Shown here piece after piece: positions 1 through 10,740 of a stretch of 64,000 nt of DNA. Positions within the stretch are counted from its first letter, which is position 1; every line of letters starts with the position of its first letter. Under the pieces are notes generated by a model. That model was not told the origin of the DNA. It made no database searches and worked only from the letters and a program-made list of their open reading frames with translations. This DNA comes from Strigamia acuminata (taxonomy: Eukaryota; Arthropoda; Chilopoda; Geophilomorpha; Linotaeniidae), in assembly GCA_949358305.1 (NCBI GenBank), contig OX442314.1:28815118-28879117 (forward strand). The letters run 5' to 3'. The position numbers and the translations under genes were made by a program.

Positions 1-177
1 TTTCTGCAGAATTCTGCAGAATTTGATACTTTTTTCTGCAGAAAATGCTTTCTGCAGAAAATATTCTGCAGAAAAGGTTAACATTTTTCTGAAGAATTCT
101 GCAGAATTTGGTAAGTTTTTCTGAAGAAAATTTTTCTGCACAACATGCAGAATTCTGCAGAACCTTTTTCTCCTGGG
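1..177. repeat. Cluster of TTCTGCAGAA palindromes
   Basis: The self-complementary decamer TTCTGCAGAA and one-base variants recur about eight times, separated by short AT-rich spacers. The cluster stops exactly where the truncated LTR begins at 178. It therefore replaces the missing first 582 bp of that LTR, as a deletion join, an insertion or an assembly join. No gene is visible. Confidence 0.7.
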
Positions 178-1136
178 TAGTATATCGCTCATGCACGGGA
201 TTGATTAACACCGTTAAACAAATATCAAATTATATGATCGGTGATAGTCGCATCTATCTGCGCGATTCTCCGATCATAGGTCAGATGCTCTGCCAGAGCA
301 CATATACGGGAAGTCAAACCCGTCAAACAAATGCGGGCAAACCGTTTTCCCAGGGTTCCGATGCAGTGCATTGGCCCTTCCGTTAAGTAGGCAAGACTTG
401 CCTGAGGTCGGTAAAAGCCTTATTCACAGGCGACGCACCGGGTTGGTGGCCCGTGAGCAATTGCATTCATACCTTGCGCTAAACAAACACTCGGGTATTG
501 GTAATGCCGATCTGGTAGTCCCCCAGGAACTGTTTACCCAGTGGTTGGTACCACTGAAAGTGACTCGTCGCAGAAAACAAATACCCGGCGCCTGATCACG
601 AGATCTTGTCGTCGTAAGGCATGCTGGCGGATGGAGTCTCAACAACTCCCGCGATGGTCCCCTCGACTGTCGTGACTGTCCCCGCCCATAGAATAACAAT
701 ATAACAATTCATTTGTTATATTACACTAATATTGTTTATTGATTTGAATACGGAATATTCTAATGAATATTCCCGACTAAATACGAAGGACTCTTCGTAT
801 TAATAGATATCCGAGCTGCGGGACCGAATACGTCTCCGTAGCGCTAATTGTGACGATGCCGCAAAGTCAGCCGCACCACTCGAACAGCATCGCCCGGATC
901 CTCAACCAGTGTAGCCGCCGTTACACTTATCCAGAACCCCAACCCAGTTGTAATGTTAATAAACATGTAATTATATCGCGCAAAACCGTAAGTTGTATTA
1001 TTTCGTTGTATTTCCATTTGACACATGAATTCGTAGCTTATCTCGGTTAGGTTGTTACTAGGTGTAGTGACGTCTTGTTTAAACCGATTTATCTCTTATA
1101 ATGGCTAATTATTCAGCCAAAAGTAGAATCGTCACA
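178..1136 (+). repeat. 5' LTR, lacking its first 582 bp
   Basis: This aligns without gaps to 8425-9383. I saw a single difference (CCCCTCGACTG against CCCCTTGACTG, near 661 and 8908). The missing part corresponds to 7843-8424 of the 3' LTR, which includes the TATA-like box. The remaining 5' LTR should therefore lack its own core promoter. Short ORFs in this stretch occur identically in both LTRs and are not treated as genes. Confidence 0.9.
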
Positions 1137-1138
1137 AG

Positions 1139-1156
1139 TGGAGGTTCTACCGAGAT
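1139..1156 (+). promoter_or_regulatory. Primer binding site, tRNA-Gln type
   Basis: TGGAGGTTCTACCGAGAT lies two bases after the LTR end. Its complement matches the 3' end of animal tRNA-Gln as I remember it (TCTCGGTAGAACCT followed by CCA). The position and the leading TGG are what a minus-strand primer site requires. The tRNA identity is from memory and not from a search. Confidence 0.7.
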
Positions 1157-1239
1157 AAGGCTGCAAAATTCGAGTGAATTTTGGGAATTGTACGCGTGTT
1201 TATGAGAATTCGAATAGTGTAACTTTTACGGTGATTTTT

Positions 1240-2665
1240 GTGTGTAAAATAAGTTTCGAACGAAATTTATTTTCGTGTCTAATATATTTTATTCTGTTTT
1301 AAGCTTTTACAAGATAATAATTGTAATTCATTTGCATTTCCGATTTTCCGTCGAAGAAATTGTATGTTTTAACAAACTAATAATTTCCCACCGCGTGGTC
1401 AGGCCTAATGATCAGACCACGAGAATTGGAAAATCTTGCCCGAACTTGTCGTTGTTACGTCCGCCCGTGAAACGTCGATTCGCCGTCGTCGATTCGAGAA
1501 ACCACGTGGTTGGGCCTAATACGAAAAGTTCAAAGTTTCATAAGGAATTCTAATTCCATCATGTATCCGTAGTCTGTTTATTTAAATAACTGTATATTAC
1601 TTGAGACTTCGAGTAAAACTAATTTTATTTGCCCGAATAAAATGAAAAGGAAAATTCACATTTTCCGAAGGAAACTCAAATATGAATTCTATTTTATCGG
1701 TTGTTTTAATTAAACAACCAAACGTTTAATTCTACTTGAGATTTCAAGTTAAACCTAATTTTATTCGCGTGAATGAAATACAGAAATTAAAATTTATATT
1801 TTATTTCAAAACTGGTTATTCTACTTACAAACCCGATATACATTGAAATGTTTGGTCCAAGTCATGATTTTAAGTCGTTAAAATCCAAATCTACGAATGG
1901 AATGCCGTTTGATTTTAGTGAAGACATTTTCGCTACCGAGTTGCCTAGCGACCAGAAGCACGGTGTTCCGCCGAGAAGCCACCGAGAACCAAACGTTTCA
2001 GTGCGCTTTCATCGGGAGGTTTATAATTAATCTTTCCGTGGAAATAAGTTTTAATCGAAATGTATTTCTATCTGAATGTGTTTATTTTTGTTCCTGTGAT
2101 TAAAATCACAAAAGAAGGTATTTTCTTTTATCTTTATTTGTAATTTTCCGTTGAAAATTCGAATTCGTCGTAAAATGATTATTTTACCACGTGGCGAGGC
2201 CTAAAAAATCTCACCACGGAATGTTTGAGTTCTAATCCGAACTTATCGTTGTTTTGTCCGTTCACGAAACGTCTAAATTGTCGCCGTTACGATCGAATAC
2301 GTAATCAGACTTAAAACGAGAAAGTTTAAGTTTCCCAAAAGAATTCGAGTTCGAATTTAAAGTAAGTTTCGTACGAAGTTTATTTATTTCTAAAGTATTC
2401 AATTTTGTTCTTGTGATTGAAATCGTAAGAACGAGGAGTGTATTCACTTTTAAATGTATTTTCGGTAGAAAATTCGAACGATGGTGTAAAATAATTATTT
2501 TACCATGTGGTAAGGCCTAAAAATCCTATCACGGGAATTGGAGAATTCAATCCGAATTCGACGTTGTTTTCTCCGTCTGGACAACGATGATTTGCCGTCG
2601 TAGTTACAAAGAAACACGCGGTCAGAAGAAGATTTAACGCCGAAGGAATTCGAAGCCTAATTCCA
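1240..2665 (+). repeat. Three degenerate ~310-bp repeats in the LTR-element leader
   Basis: Blocks at about 1240-1558, 2035-2355 and 2360-2665 share the same order of landmarks. These are an AAGTTTCG start, a CCACGTGG-like palindrome followed by AGGCCTAA, a CGTTGTTTTGTCCG-like core with GAAACGTC, and an AAGGAATTC-like end. They are clearly diverged and carry stops in all frames. A second shared motif, TTGCCTAGC(A/G)ACCAG, occurs at about 1942 and 2985, with a weaker form at 7617. The leader looks internally amplified. No protein is supported. Confidence 0.6.
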
Positions 2666-4275
2666 AGTTTATCGATTGTTTTTAAGTAAAAATAACCTAA
2701 ACCACTAAATTCCGTTGGGAATTTCAAATTAAGTTAAAAAGATTATCAATAATTTTAAAACTAATTTTATTTTGAAAAATAAAAAACAAGACAAGTTGGT
2801 AAAGTTGAAAGAATAGGTTTATTCGTGTTAAAATTTTATTTACAAAATAGACACATACCTGATTATCTTTACATTTTGTGATTGTATAATCAAACTGTGA
2901 TTTTAAAATGTTGAAATCCGAATTTTAAGAGAATGGAAAATCGTTCGAATGTCGATTCCGACGAAGCCATCTCGCAGCTGTGTTGCCTAGCAACCAGAAA
3001 AGCGCAGTGTTTTGCTGGGAAGCCGACAAGAATCCAAGCGCTTTCCTAAATTGTTGCCTAACAATTCAATCGACGTGAATTTGGTTTATATAAATAGATC
3101 TGGATTTAACCTAAAAGAGTAAATAAGTATGTTTTTAATAAAACTTTATTTATTTCGGTTTATTAAAATAAATCGAAGGATACATTAACTGAAAAAATTT
3201 CAGTTGAAAGAACGTTGCATTTTTTTAATTCTAATTTTCTAAGAGAAAAAATGGTAAAATTTGCGAATTGCAAAATCGAACGATTTTGGTGTGGAAAAGG
3301 AATAAAACCTTATTCTTCATTCTCGAAATAACTGAGCGGAAATTTCAAGATACTTACAAAGTAAATAAGGAATTTTCCATTACAACTATTTTTCATTGGA
3401 AAGAATGGATTTTACGAAGAAATGGTAAATCTAACACTTGGTAAGATTTTACCACCGGGGGATGAAGATGAGGCAAACGTTGATTCACTCATGTCTGCCT
3501 ACAGTACGTCGATTCAATCGAACACATAGAAAAACGACTTGGCGACCTTCGAAAGAATTCGTAGGCAACGTCAAAACGATTGGTTAGATATAAATACCTA
3601 ATCTATCTAATTCTTGTTTGAATAAACAAGAAAGCATATAAATATTTATGCTTAATAATGTCAGAATATTTAAATAATGTTCGAATCCGGTTTTTCAGAA
3701 GATTCTAAAAGAATATTCTGAAGAAACGGAGGGGGAGGAGATACAAGAAACCTTGTATAATACAGTAAGAATCGCAAAATATGATTATTTTTAGAAATTG
3801 ATGGAATTACGATCGAAATTCCCATCAAAATCGTTCATAAATAAAATATTTATAAGATATAGTTTAAACTTAGTTAAAACTCGGTTAAAACTGAAATCGA
3901 TTATTCAAAGTGATTTTGTGAACAACTTTCATAAAATAATTATTAGTTTTAATTAAAACTTTATTTCGGTTTATGAAAATAAATTTGAAGAGAAATTCAC
4001 AAAGTGAACAAATTCACCATTCTTAGCAAAGATTTGTGATATTTTGAAATGGAAAAGTGTCCATTTTGTTTTTGTGACTACGTCACAATACTGAAATCTG
4101 ACGAGATTAAGGTTCCACGAAAATGGTGAAATCCATCAATCACAAACGAGATTAAAATTTCGTAAGACTAACGTTTGAAGTTTGGCCAATCAGAGAGGTT
4201 TACCGAAGTATATCTACTTCAATTTGAACCAGTGTAACCATTGCTTCGTTTGCAACCCCCCCTGAACGCTTGTGA
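2666..4275. other. AT-rich leader without a gene
   Basis: I see no ORF worth reporting on either strand. The stretch contains many AAATAAA and TTTATTT runs, one copy of the TTGCCTAGCAACCAG motif, and one polypurine-tract-like ACCACCGGGGGATG at about 3451, similar to the real tract at the 3' LTR. Confidence 0.5.
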
Positions 4276-4640
4276 CTTCTTCGGGGTGCCGTCCGAACGG
4301 CGAATCGCCTAAGGGCGAATTTCGCCATTGTGATTAATGGCGAAAAAATTTATTTTTTCGCCAAAAACATTTCCAATGGCGAATTTGCACACATTCGCCA
4401 TTGGAACTGACCAAATAGGTTTCTAATGGCGAATCGGTGTAAAATGAAACCGATTCGCCATTGGAACTGACCAAATAGGTTTCTAATGGCGAATCGGTGT
4501 AAAATGAAACCGATTCGCCATTGGAACTGACCAAATAGGTTTCTAATGGCGAATCGGTGTAAAATGAAACCGATTCGCCATTGGAACTGACCAAATAGGT
4601 TTCTAATGGCGAATCGGTGCCGTTCCAATAGTGCAACAAT
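4276..4640. repeat. Foldback repeat with four 60-bp tandem units
   Basis: The block opens with GGGGTGCCGTCCGAACGGCG, nearly the same terminus as the element at 24603-25092. It continues with ATTCGCC / GGCGAAT inverted pairs. From about 4395 to 4620 a 60-bp unit (ATTCGCCATTGGAACTGACC, then AAATAGGTTTCTAATGGCGA, then TCGGTGTAAAATGAAACCG) repeats four times almost identically. Each unit can itself fold because its ends are complementary. ORFs across it in two frames are by-products of the 60-bp period, which is a multiple of three. The far terminus is not the mate of the left one, so the copy is probably truncated. Confidence 0.75.
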
Positions 4641-5181
4641 GGCGAACAAGACAATAATGCCAATAATACGTGCTAGCGGTACGATAACGAAGAAGAAATT
4701 GAAGCGAGTATGGGTAAACCGTTAGTTTTTCAGGACCAAACACCGCACATGGAGGACTTGGACACATGGACATAGGTGATTGATTGGCTGCGGGTGGATT
4801 GGACAGGGACACAACATGACACGAACAACCGATTTGTGTTAATTTTTTTTTATTTATGCATACTTAAAACATAGGAATAAATAAATAAAAATGGAAAATA
4901 TTAATTTTAACCTGTTTGTCTGCTTTATTTAATGATTTAATGCTTTTAGTTTAGTTGCATTCAGATTCTTTATGAAGTGATTAAATTATGTCTACTCCGC
5001 CGCATCATCACATTTGTTTTGCATAAACGAATGTGATACGTTTAAGAAATGACACGATTCGGCAACGTCGCCGTATATATCCACGTATATATAAACATTC
5101 GCCATCGTCGTCGCTGTTCGCCTACTGCTATATTCGCCGTCGACGTCGTCTACTAGTTCATTTGCCATCGCCGTCGCCTAA
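4641..5181. other. Leader segment upstream of the FLYWCH-Gag ORF
   Basis: No gene is seen. A TATA-like run (CCACGTATATATAAACATTC) lies at 5080-5099, about 85 bp before the ORF start. It is followed by a CG-rich stretch rich in CGCCGTCG and CGTCGTCG words. This change of composition just before the ORF fits capture of a foreign 5' gene end, but that is inference. Confidence 0.35.
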
Positions 5182-7014
5182 TTGTCAAACATGCAAGCCG
5201 TTGTCACCGAAGGATTTAGAAAGAATTCCAAACTTTATTTGATAGCTGGATTACTTTATCGCCGCGAGTCAACGCGAGTCAACACAGCGTACCTGTCTTG
5301 TAACAACCGATCGTGCAGCGGGCGGGCGGTTTTGAACACCGTAACGAATCTTGCTCGAATTTCGGTAGAACATAGTTCAGAGCATTTGGATGCTGATGAG
5401 GCTGTTGCAAACAGGAGGTTTGCGGTTGAAGTCAAGAGGCGGGCTGAACTAGAGCCCTCGGTCAGCTTGCGTACAATTTTCGATGGCACGACGCTTGAGA
5501 TTCCGCAGGCTACAACATCGTTCAGATCAGCAGAGTCAGGGATGGCTAAGAGACGGAGGTTAAACTTTCGTTATATCTTGGACTTCGGAACTTTTAAGAT
5601 GAATAGTAACCAGCATTCAATGAATACCCGTGGTAAGGAAAAAATGACTTGTTTGACCGGTGGAATAAATTTAACCGGACTTGTAACAATTCCTAATGGA
5701 ACTGTACCAAATCCCCCTGAGGAAGAAAATCATCCATGGGATGGATCACATTTAGGTACGGTAGGATTATTATTTTGTACTGATCATGGTTTGAATCCAA
5801 ACAAATTCCGATCAATTGTCGAAGTATTTGATTTTGTTAATACAAATCAAATACCTTTTAAAGGATCCAGATATAGATCTCGTTCTCCCGCTAATTATGG
5901 ACCTAACGATTCACGATTAGGTTCGATTCTTTCGACACCAATCAGTCGGTATCAAAGGAGAGCCGTAGTGCAAGACCCTCGTCAGGCACCAAAGAATTTT
6001 ATGCATAGACCAATAAATTGGACCATGGGCGGAAACAATTCCTTGCCCATCAATCCTAATGCCCGTGTTACAAGTTACTTAAGTAACCAAACACAAATTA
6101 GACTTAGGAATCAAGGAAGTTTGAATAATCATTCGAACTCAGATCAAGGTGGTCCGAATAATGATATACCTATGTTTTCCGGTAAAACAGAAGAAAGCAA
6201 ACGCTTTCTCGCTATTATAAAGAACGTTGCATTTTTAAGAAAAATATCGCTAGACGAAATGGTTCACGAATGTATTCCACACTATTTAATAAATTCCGCC
6301 CAGAATTGGTTTAATGGAAATCAGGCTAAATTTCTCAATTGGGAAATATTCGAACATTTGTTTCGTAAAAGATTTATGACGACGGGATTAAATCACACAA
6401 TACAGTTGATCACAACTAGACAACAAGACTCAGAGAGTTTATATGCGTTTATACACCGATTCTATAAAATATGGAAATCGCAAAACAATATTTCTTCTAT
6501 AGCTGCGGTTGCACTATTGTTTAACAATCTCACTAGAAATAGTGTCCGTTTGTTACACCAACAAGGAGTGACAGATCTTTGTTTAGGTGAAATTTATAAA
6601 GTAATCCGTGAAAATGGAGCTTTATTTGGTGAATCTAAAGATGAACCTATAAAAGGAATCTCTAAAGAGTGTAACACCAATTGTGGGTTTAATGGAAGCT
6701 TAGAAGCCATTACTGTTGTAGAAGACATAGACGTTTTCAACGAAACTGTCCATTTATTGAAACCTTGTTCGAATAATAATTCGAAAAAGTCTCGAAAGAG
6801 ACCAAATACAGAAACGGCAACTGGTGTTCCATTTGCTAAACGTTCGAAACCCAATTGGGTAACAACAGAAGTGTTAAATTCTACACTTGATGCTAAATTT
6901 AGTAAATTTGAGAACAAATTACAAAACAGTCTTGAGAGTTTCCTAGCTGAAATTCTTAAGAAAGTGGATAAACCTGAAACAAACGTTTCTAATGTGTCTG
7001 AAGCAAAATGCTAG
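5182..7014 (+). CDS. FLYWCH-like zinc finger fused to retrotransposon Gag
   Basis: This 610-residue ORF is the only long one in the LTR element. Residues about 16-100 resemble a FLYWCH-type zinc finger of the kind found at the N-terminus of MULE-linked proteins. They show a KLYLIAGLLYRRES strand, C40 and C45 (SC-x4-CSGRA), H64 and H68 (EHSSEH), then FAVEVKRRAE and a basic MAKRRR at about 121-126. A polar Asn/Ser/Pro-rich linker follows to about 325. Residues about 327-480 look like a Retrotrans_gag core (PMFSGKTEESKRFL, NWFNG, FRKRFM). The C-terminus (about 565-605) is predicted to be helical and coiled-coil prone. There is no CCHC knuckle and no protease or polymerase after it. The first in-frame Met is used, and introns cannot be excluded. 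FLYWCH is a moderate call; Gag is more secure. Confidence 0.7.
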   Translation: MSNMQAVVTEGFRKNSKLYLIAGLLYRRESTRVNTAYLSCNNRSCSGRAVLNTVTNLARISVEHSSEHLDADEAVANRRFAVEVKRRAELEPSVSLRTIFDGTTLEIPQATTSFRSAESGMAKRRRLNFRYILDFGTFKMNSNQHSMNTRGKEKMTCLTGGINLTGLVTIPNGTVPNPPEEENHPWDGSHLGTVGLLFCTDHGLNPNKFRSIVEVFDFVNTNQIPFKGSRYRSRSPANYGPNDSRLGSILSTPISRYQRRAVVQDPRQAPKNFMHRPINWTMGGNNSLPINPNARVTSYLSNQTQIRLRNQGSLNNHSNSDQGGPNNDIPMFSGKTEESKRFLAIIKNVAFLRKISLDEMVHECIPHYLINSAQNWFNGNQAKFLNWEIFEHLFRKRFMTTGLNHTIQLITTRQQDSESLYAFIHRFYKIWKSQNNISSIAAVALLFNNLTRNSVRLLHQQGVTDLCLGEIYKVIRENGALFGESKDEPIKGISKECNTNCGFNGSLEAITVVEDIDVFNETVHLLKPCSNNNSKKSRKRPNTETATGVPFAKRSKPNWVTTEVLNSTLDAKFSKFENKLQNSLESFLAEILKKVDKPETNVSNVSEAKC

Positions 7015-7842
7015 ATCCGGGGGATAAAAGATTATCCCTCCAAAGTCAAAAGATTTTTAAATAAATCTCGATCACCGGAACTTTAAATAAAGTTTCGGTT
7101 AATAAGAGTTGAATTTATTCAATAGAATAAGAGGTTTTTAATAAAAACTTGTGTGGTATTTGGATAAATATCTTAGCGGTGTAGTGATTAATAAATCACA
7201 CCACCGGGGGATAGAATTCTAGAATTCTGGAAAGCATGATAAAATAAAAGAAGTTTTATTTCGGAACAAATATATTTTATGCTCGTAGAATAAATTGGTA
7301 TTGTTTTCTAGAAGAAAATAAATTACCAGTTAGGTTACTTGTCTACGAATAAATATTTGTAGTAATTAGACAATAGTCTAGTTACTTGTGTTAAAAAGGT
7401 CCCCAGTTAGAATGAAATTCAAGTCGCGGTCGAGGCTTGGGATATTAAGCAGCGAGAGAATTATGTTTTGATTTTTATTAAAGTCAAAATTCGTATGAGC
7501 TGTTACAGATCTTAGAGTAAATATATTTATATTTGAATTAGATCGGTAGAGTAAGATTTCAATTGAAATCGAGCGGTTGACGAACATGAATGACATGATC
7601 CGAAGGTTCCATTCTGTTGCTTAGCCACCAGGAGAAGTGTCGTACAGGAAAACCAATTAGTCAATTGTGTTATGAGTTTCTGAAAGAAATTGGTGTGATT
7701 AATTTTGAATAAAATTAATAGAGCACGTATTGGATTAAAATAATTCAATAAAAATCTGGGTGAACATCTTAAGTTTAAGAAGTAACTCTTGTCGATGACA
7801 AATATAGAGTTAGTAAGCTCTTATGTTTGTCACCGGGGGATA
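7015..7842. other. Non-coding interval with repeated polypurine-tract-like motifs
   Basis: No pol gene is present between the Gag stop and the 3' LTR. The motif ATCCGGGGGATAA follows the stop at about 7014. CACCGGGGGATAGAATTC lies at about 7202, and the tract next to the LTR (TCACCGGGGGATA) is at 7830-7842. Another degenerate TTGCTTAGCCACCAG motif is at about 7617. This suggests repeated duplication of the 3' end of the internal region. Confidence 0.55.
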
Positions 7843-9383
7843 TGTGACGGTTATAAAACCGTATTTTCCCAGATTTAACACCAGATGGCGCTATTTTGAC
7901 TAAAAGCGCGCATTTTCGAATGAATTGCGAGAATTATAATTAATTGTTGGAATGACGTGAATAAATATAAATTATTTATTAAACATGATAAAAGTATTAT
8001 TTACTTGAATATTGATTCTACCGAATCAATATTATATTTTATATTTACGTGTTGAAGAGAACCAATCGGACTCTTTCGGACCCAGTCTATATTAGGTCCA
8101 GACAAGTGACCCACGAATCCGCGGATTCTGACGTCTGATTGGCTAACGCTAATCCTTCTGTGCTAAAGAACTATATAAGCTCTGGTTTTCCACTAGACCT
8201 TCGGCTTGTTTTCTGTATGTTTGTATGTATTGTTGGTTATCGTTTGATTTCTCTCTTTCTTATCGACACATCAGGCCCCCTCGTTGTCTCAGTCAATATG
8301 TATTCATTACTATTGTGCTATTCTTCGTTGTAGCGTCATTTCGGGAAGACTAACTCCGGTAACCAAATAGTCCCGTAGCGCTAGCCAGCTGTTCTAAGGA
8401 GCAGTAGGATTTCGTACGGTGGCTTAGTATATCGCTCATGCACGGGATTGATTAACACCGTTAAACAAATATCAAATTATATGATCGGTGATAGTCGCAT
8501 CTATCTGCGCGATTCTCCGATCATAGGTCAGATGCTCTGCCAGAGCACATATACGGGAAGTCAAACCCGTCAAACAAATGCGGGCAAACCGTTTTCCCAG
8601 GGTTCCGATGCAGTGCATTGGCCCTTCCGTTAAGTAGGCAAGACTTGCCTGAGGTCGGTAAAAGCCTTATTCACAGGCGACGCACCGGGTTGGTGGCCCG
8701 TGAGCAATTGCATTCATACCTTGCGCTAAACAAACACTCGGGTATTGGTAATGCCGATCTGGTAGTCCCCCAGGAACTGTTTACCCAGTGGTTGGTACCA
8801 CTGAAAGTGACTCGTCGCAGAAAACAAATACCCGGCGCCTGATCACGAGATCTTGTCGTCGTAAGGCATGCTGGCGGATGGAGTCTCAACAACTCCCGCG
8901 ATGGTCCCCTTGACTGTCGTGACTGTCCCCGCCCATAGAATAACAATATAACAATTCATTTGTTATATTACACTAATATTGTTTATTGATTTGAATACGG
9001 AATATTCTAATGAATATTCCCGACTAAATACGAAGGACTCTTCGTATTAATAGATATCCGAGCTGCGGGACCGAATACGTCTCCGTAGCGCTAATTGTGA
9101 CGATGCCGCAAAGTCAGCCGCACCACTCGAACAGCATCGCCCGGATCCTCAACCAGTGTAGCCGCCGTTACACTTATCCAGAACCCCAACCCAGTTGTAA
9201 TGTTAATAAACATGTAATTATATCGCGCAAAACCGTAAGTTGTATTATTTCGTTGTATTTCCATTTGACACATGAATTCGTAGCTTATCTCGGTTAGGTT
9301 GTTACTAGGTGTAGTGACGTCTTGTTTAAACCGATTTATCTCTTATAATGGCTAATTATTCAGCCAAAAGTAGAATCGTCACA
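7843..9383 (+). repeat. 3' LTR, complete (1,541 bp)
   Basis: It begins TGTGACGG after a purine-rich CACCGGGGGATA and ends ATCGTCACA, so the ends are mirror images as expected for an LTR. A TATA-like CTATATAAGC at 8171-8180 could be the core promoter. The last 959 bp match the 5' copy. The bases after it (GTATG) cannot be checked as a target duplication because the 5' LTR end is missing. Confidence 0.85.
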
Positions 9384-10400
9384 GTATGTATTTTTCTTCG
9401 CAATAAAATCTAGGAAATAAAGTAATAGACACTTACCTGGTAGAAAATTGTTAAAAACAACCTGATAAAAAATTGTTAAAAACAATTTTGAGATACAAAT
9501 ACGACGTCACGCTCCGATTGGTTCAATCAGTCAGTGAACTCATCGATGAACAAACCTGTGGAAGTATAACCAAAAATGAGAAATGAGCAAAACTCCAAAA
9601 GTTCCTACCGACTATGATGTCTACTGCTGGCAGCCATTATTACACCAAGGCATAGAGCAAGGGTGAACGAGTTATTACTGTAGGTTTGGCCACTTGGCCA
9701 AAATGCCCAAAATGGCGTCATTTCCTTAAGTCGAAGAGGCGGAGCTATTCCAAACAAGGGGTAAGGGGCGCCTGAGTTTTTCAAGCCCAGGGCGCTGAAA
9801 AGTGTTAAAACGACCCTTAATGCTGGCGCGAAATGAATAAGAGCGGAAAACTATATTTCTAAGAACGTCTAACAAGGGGGACTAGCAAACCTAACCTTAC
9901 CAGTGCTTTTTAAACAAATGCCAGTATTGAAATTTGTATTCCATTTTAAAATTCCGCAGTTAATCAGTAACCGATTTTTAAATTCCGCGGTTATTCATTA
10001 ATTTATGTTGTCCGGAATTTGAATATGTCATTTATTTCCGCGGTTATTTTATTACGTAACTTTTTCTTGGATAAAAAAAATGAAAGGCGAAAACGTAACC
10101 AAATCGTTTTGCAGGGCAGCAGATATCAAAACAAGATCTATAGTTGTGTTCATGGATTTTTAACGATATGTAATGTAAAAAATAGAGATAGAATCGCTAC
10201 AATAGCGATAGCAATTGCGTGTTAACGAGCCCAACAGTCTGTTAAATAGACAGAACATTAAAACGTCCAGTAACCAATACGTAGTCTAGGTTTGTGTTGT
10301 CGATTTAATTATTTATTATTCGCTATTTACGCAATGCTCATGTCTATAGTCTGTCCCAACTGTTACGCTTTGTGTAATGTAAAGTGGTCTTGCGAAGTAA
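9384..10400. other. Intergenic space before the channel cluster
   Basis: No gene is supported. A block at 9683-9752 (GGTTTGGCCACTTGGCCAAA onward to GGCGGAGCTATT) recurs in intron 1 of channel copy 2 (20360-20416). A short stretch near 9870-9905 is related to the GC-hairpin repeat at 15955. Three degenerate TTCCGCGGTTATT units lie at about 9950-10045. Confidence 0.4.
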
Positions 10401-10740
10401 CGGTTCCTATCTATCTAAATCAGGGTCGATACCAAATCGACATCGTCACGCTTATCTCGAAGCACAATCAATTTTACAAAGAAATACGGAGTAATAAAAT
10501 ATTTATTTGAATTTGTATCAATACTTTCTTTCATAGTCAACCTACCCGACAGAATATCAATATTCCACGTGTCTGCATTGGTTAGGTAAGAGTGTTTTTT
10601 ACTCCTTGTTCTCTAGAAGTTGCACATTCACAACTTTCCATCTTATTACCTACTGTATCTGGCTTGACGGCTACTTTCGAATTTCAGAAGAATTTACATA
10701 CCAATAGCACGGTGATACGAAATATCATCTAGACTCAACA
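10401..10740 (+). promoter_or_regulatory. Conserved upstream block, channel copy 1
   Basis: The sequence before exon 1 is shared, diverged, with 19897-20194 and 27813-28103. Common segments include CACAATCAATTTTACAAAGA, AATATTTATTTGA, CACGTGTCT and CACATTCACAACTTTCCATC. Conservation only upstream of the three starts suggests a promoter or 5' UTR carried along by the duplication. No clear TATA box is seen. Confidence 0.4.

Larger units (their letters stand above)
178..9383 (+). mobile_element. Non-autonomous LTR retroelement with FLYWCH-Gag ORF
   Basis: The order is truncated 5' LTR (178-1136), primer binding site (1139-1156), a 4 kb leader without genes, one 610-codon ORF (5182-7014), a polypurine tract (7830-7842) and a full 3' LTR (7843-9383). 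The ends of the complete LTR are short inverted repeats, TGTGACG and CGTCACA. No protease, reverse transcriptase, RNase H or integrase is visible anywhere in the 6.7 kb interior, so it would depend on enzymes supplied in trans. The two LTRs are almost identical over 959 bp, which suggests a recent insertion. A foldback repeat sits inside the leader at 4276-4640. Confidence 0.8.

Noticed and set aside
371-1050. Small ORFs at 371-595, 424-699, 844-1026 and 850-1050, repeated at 8618-9297
   Set aside because: They lie inside the two LTR copies and their identity simply reflects LTR identity. No domain is visible.
4334-4663. Repetitive minus-strand ORFs with SPLETYLVSSNGE units
   Set aside because: They arise from the 60-bp foldback repeat, whose period is a multiple of three. 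Two frames are open equally.
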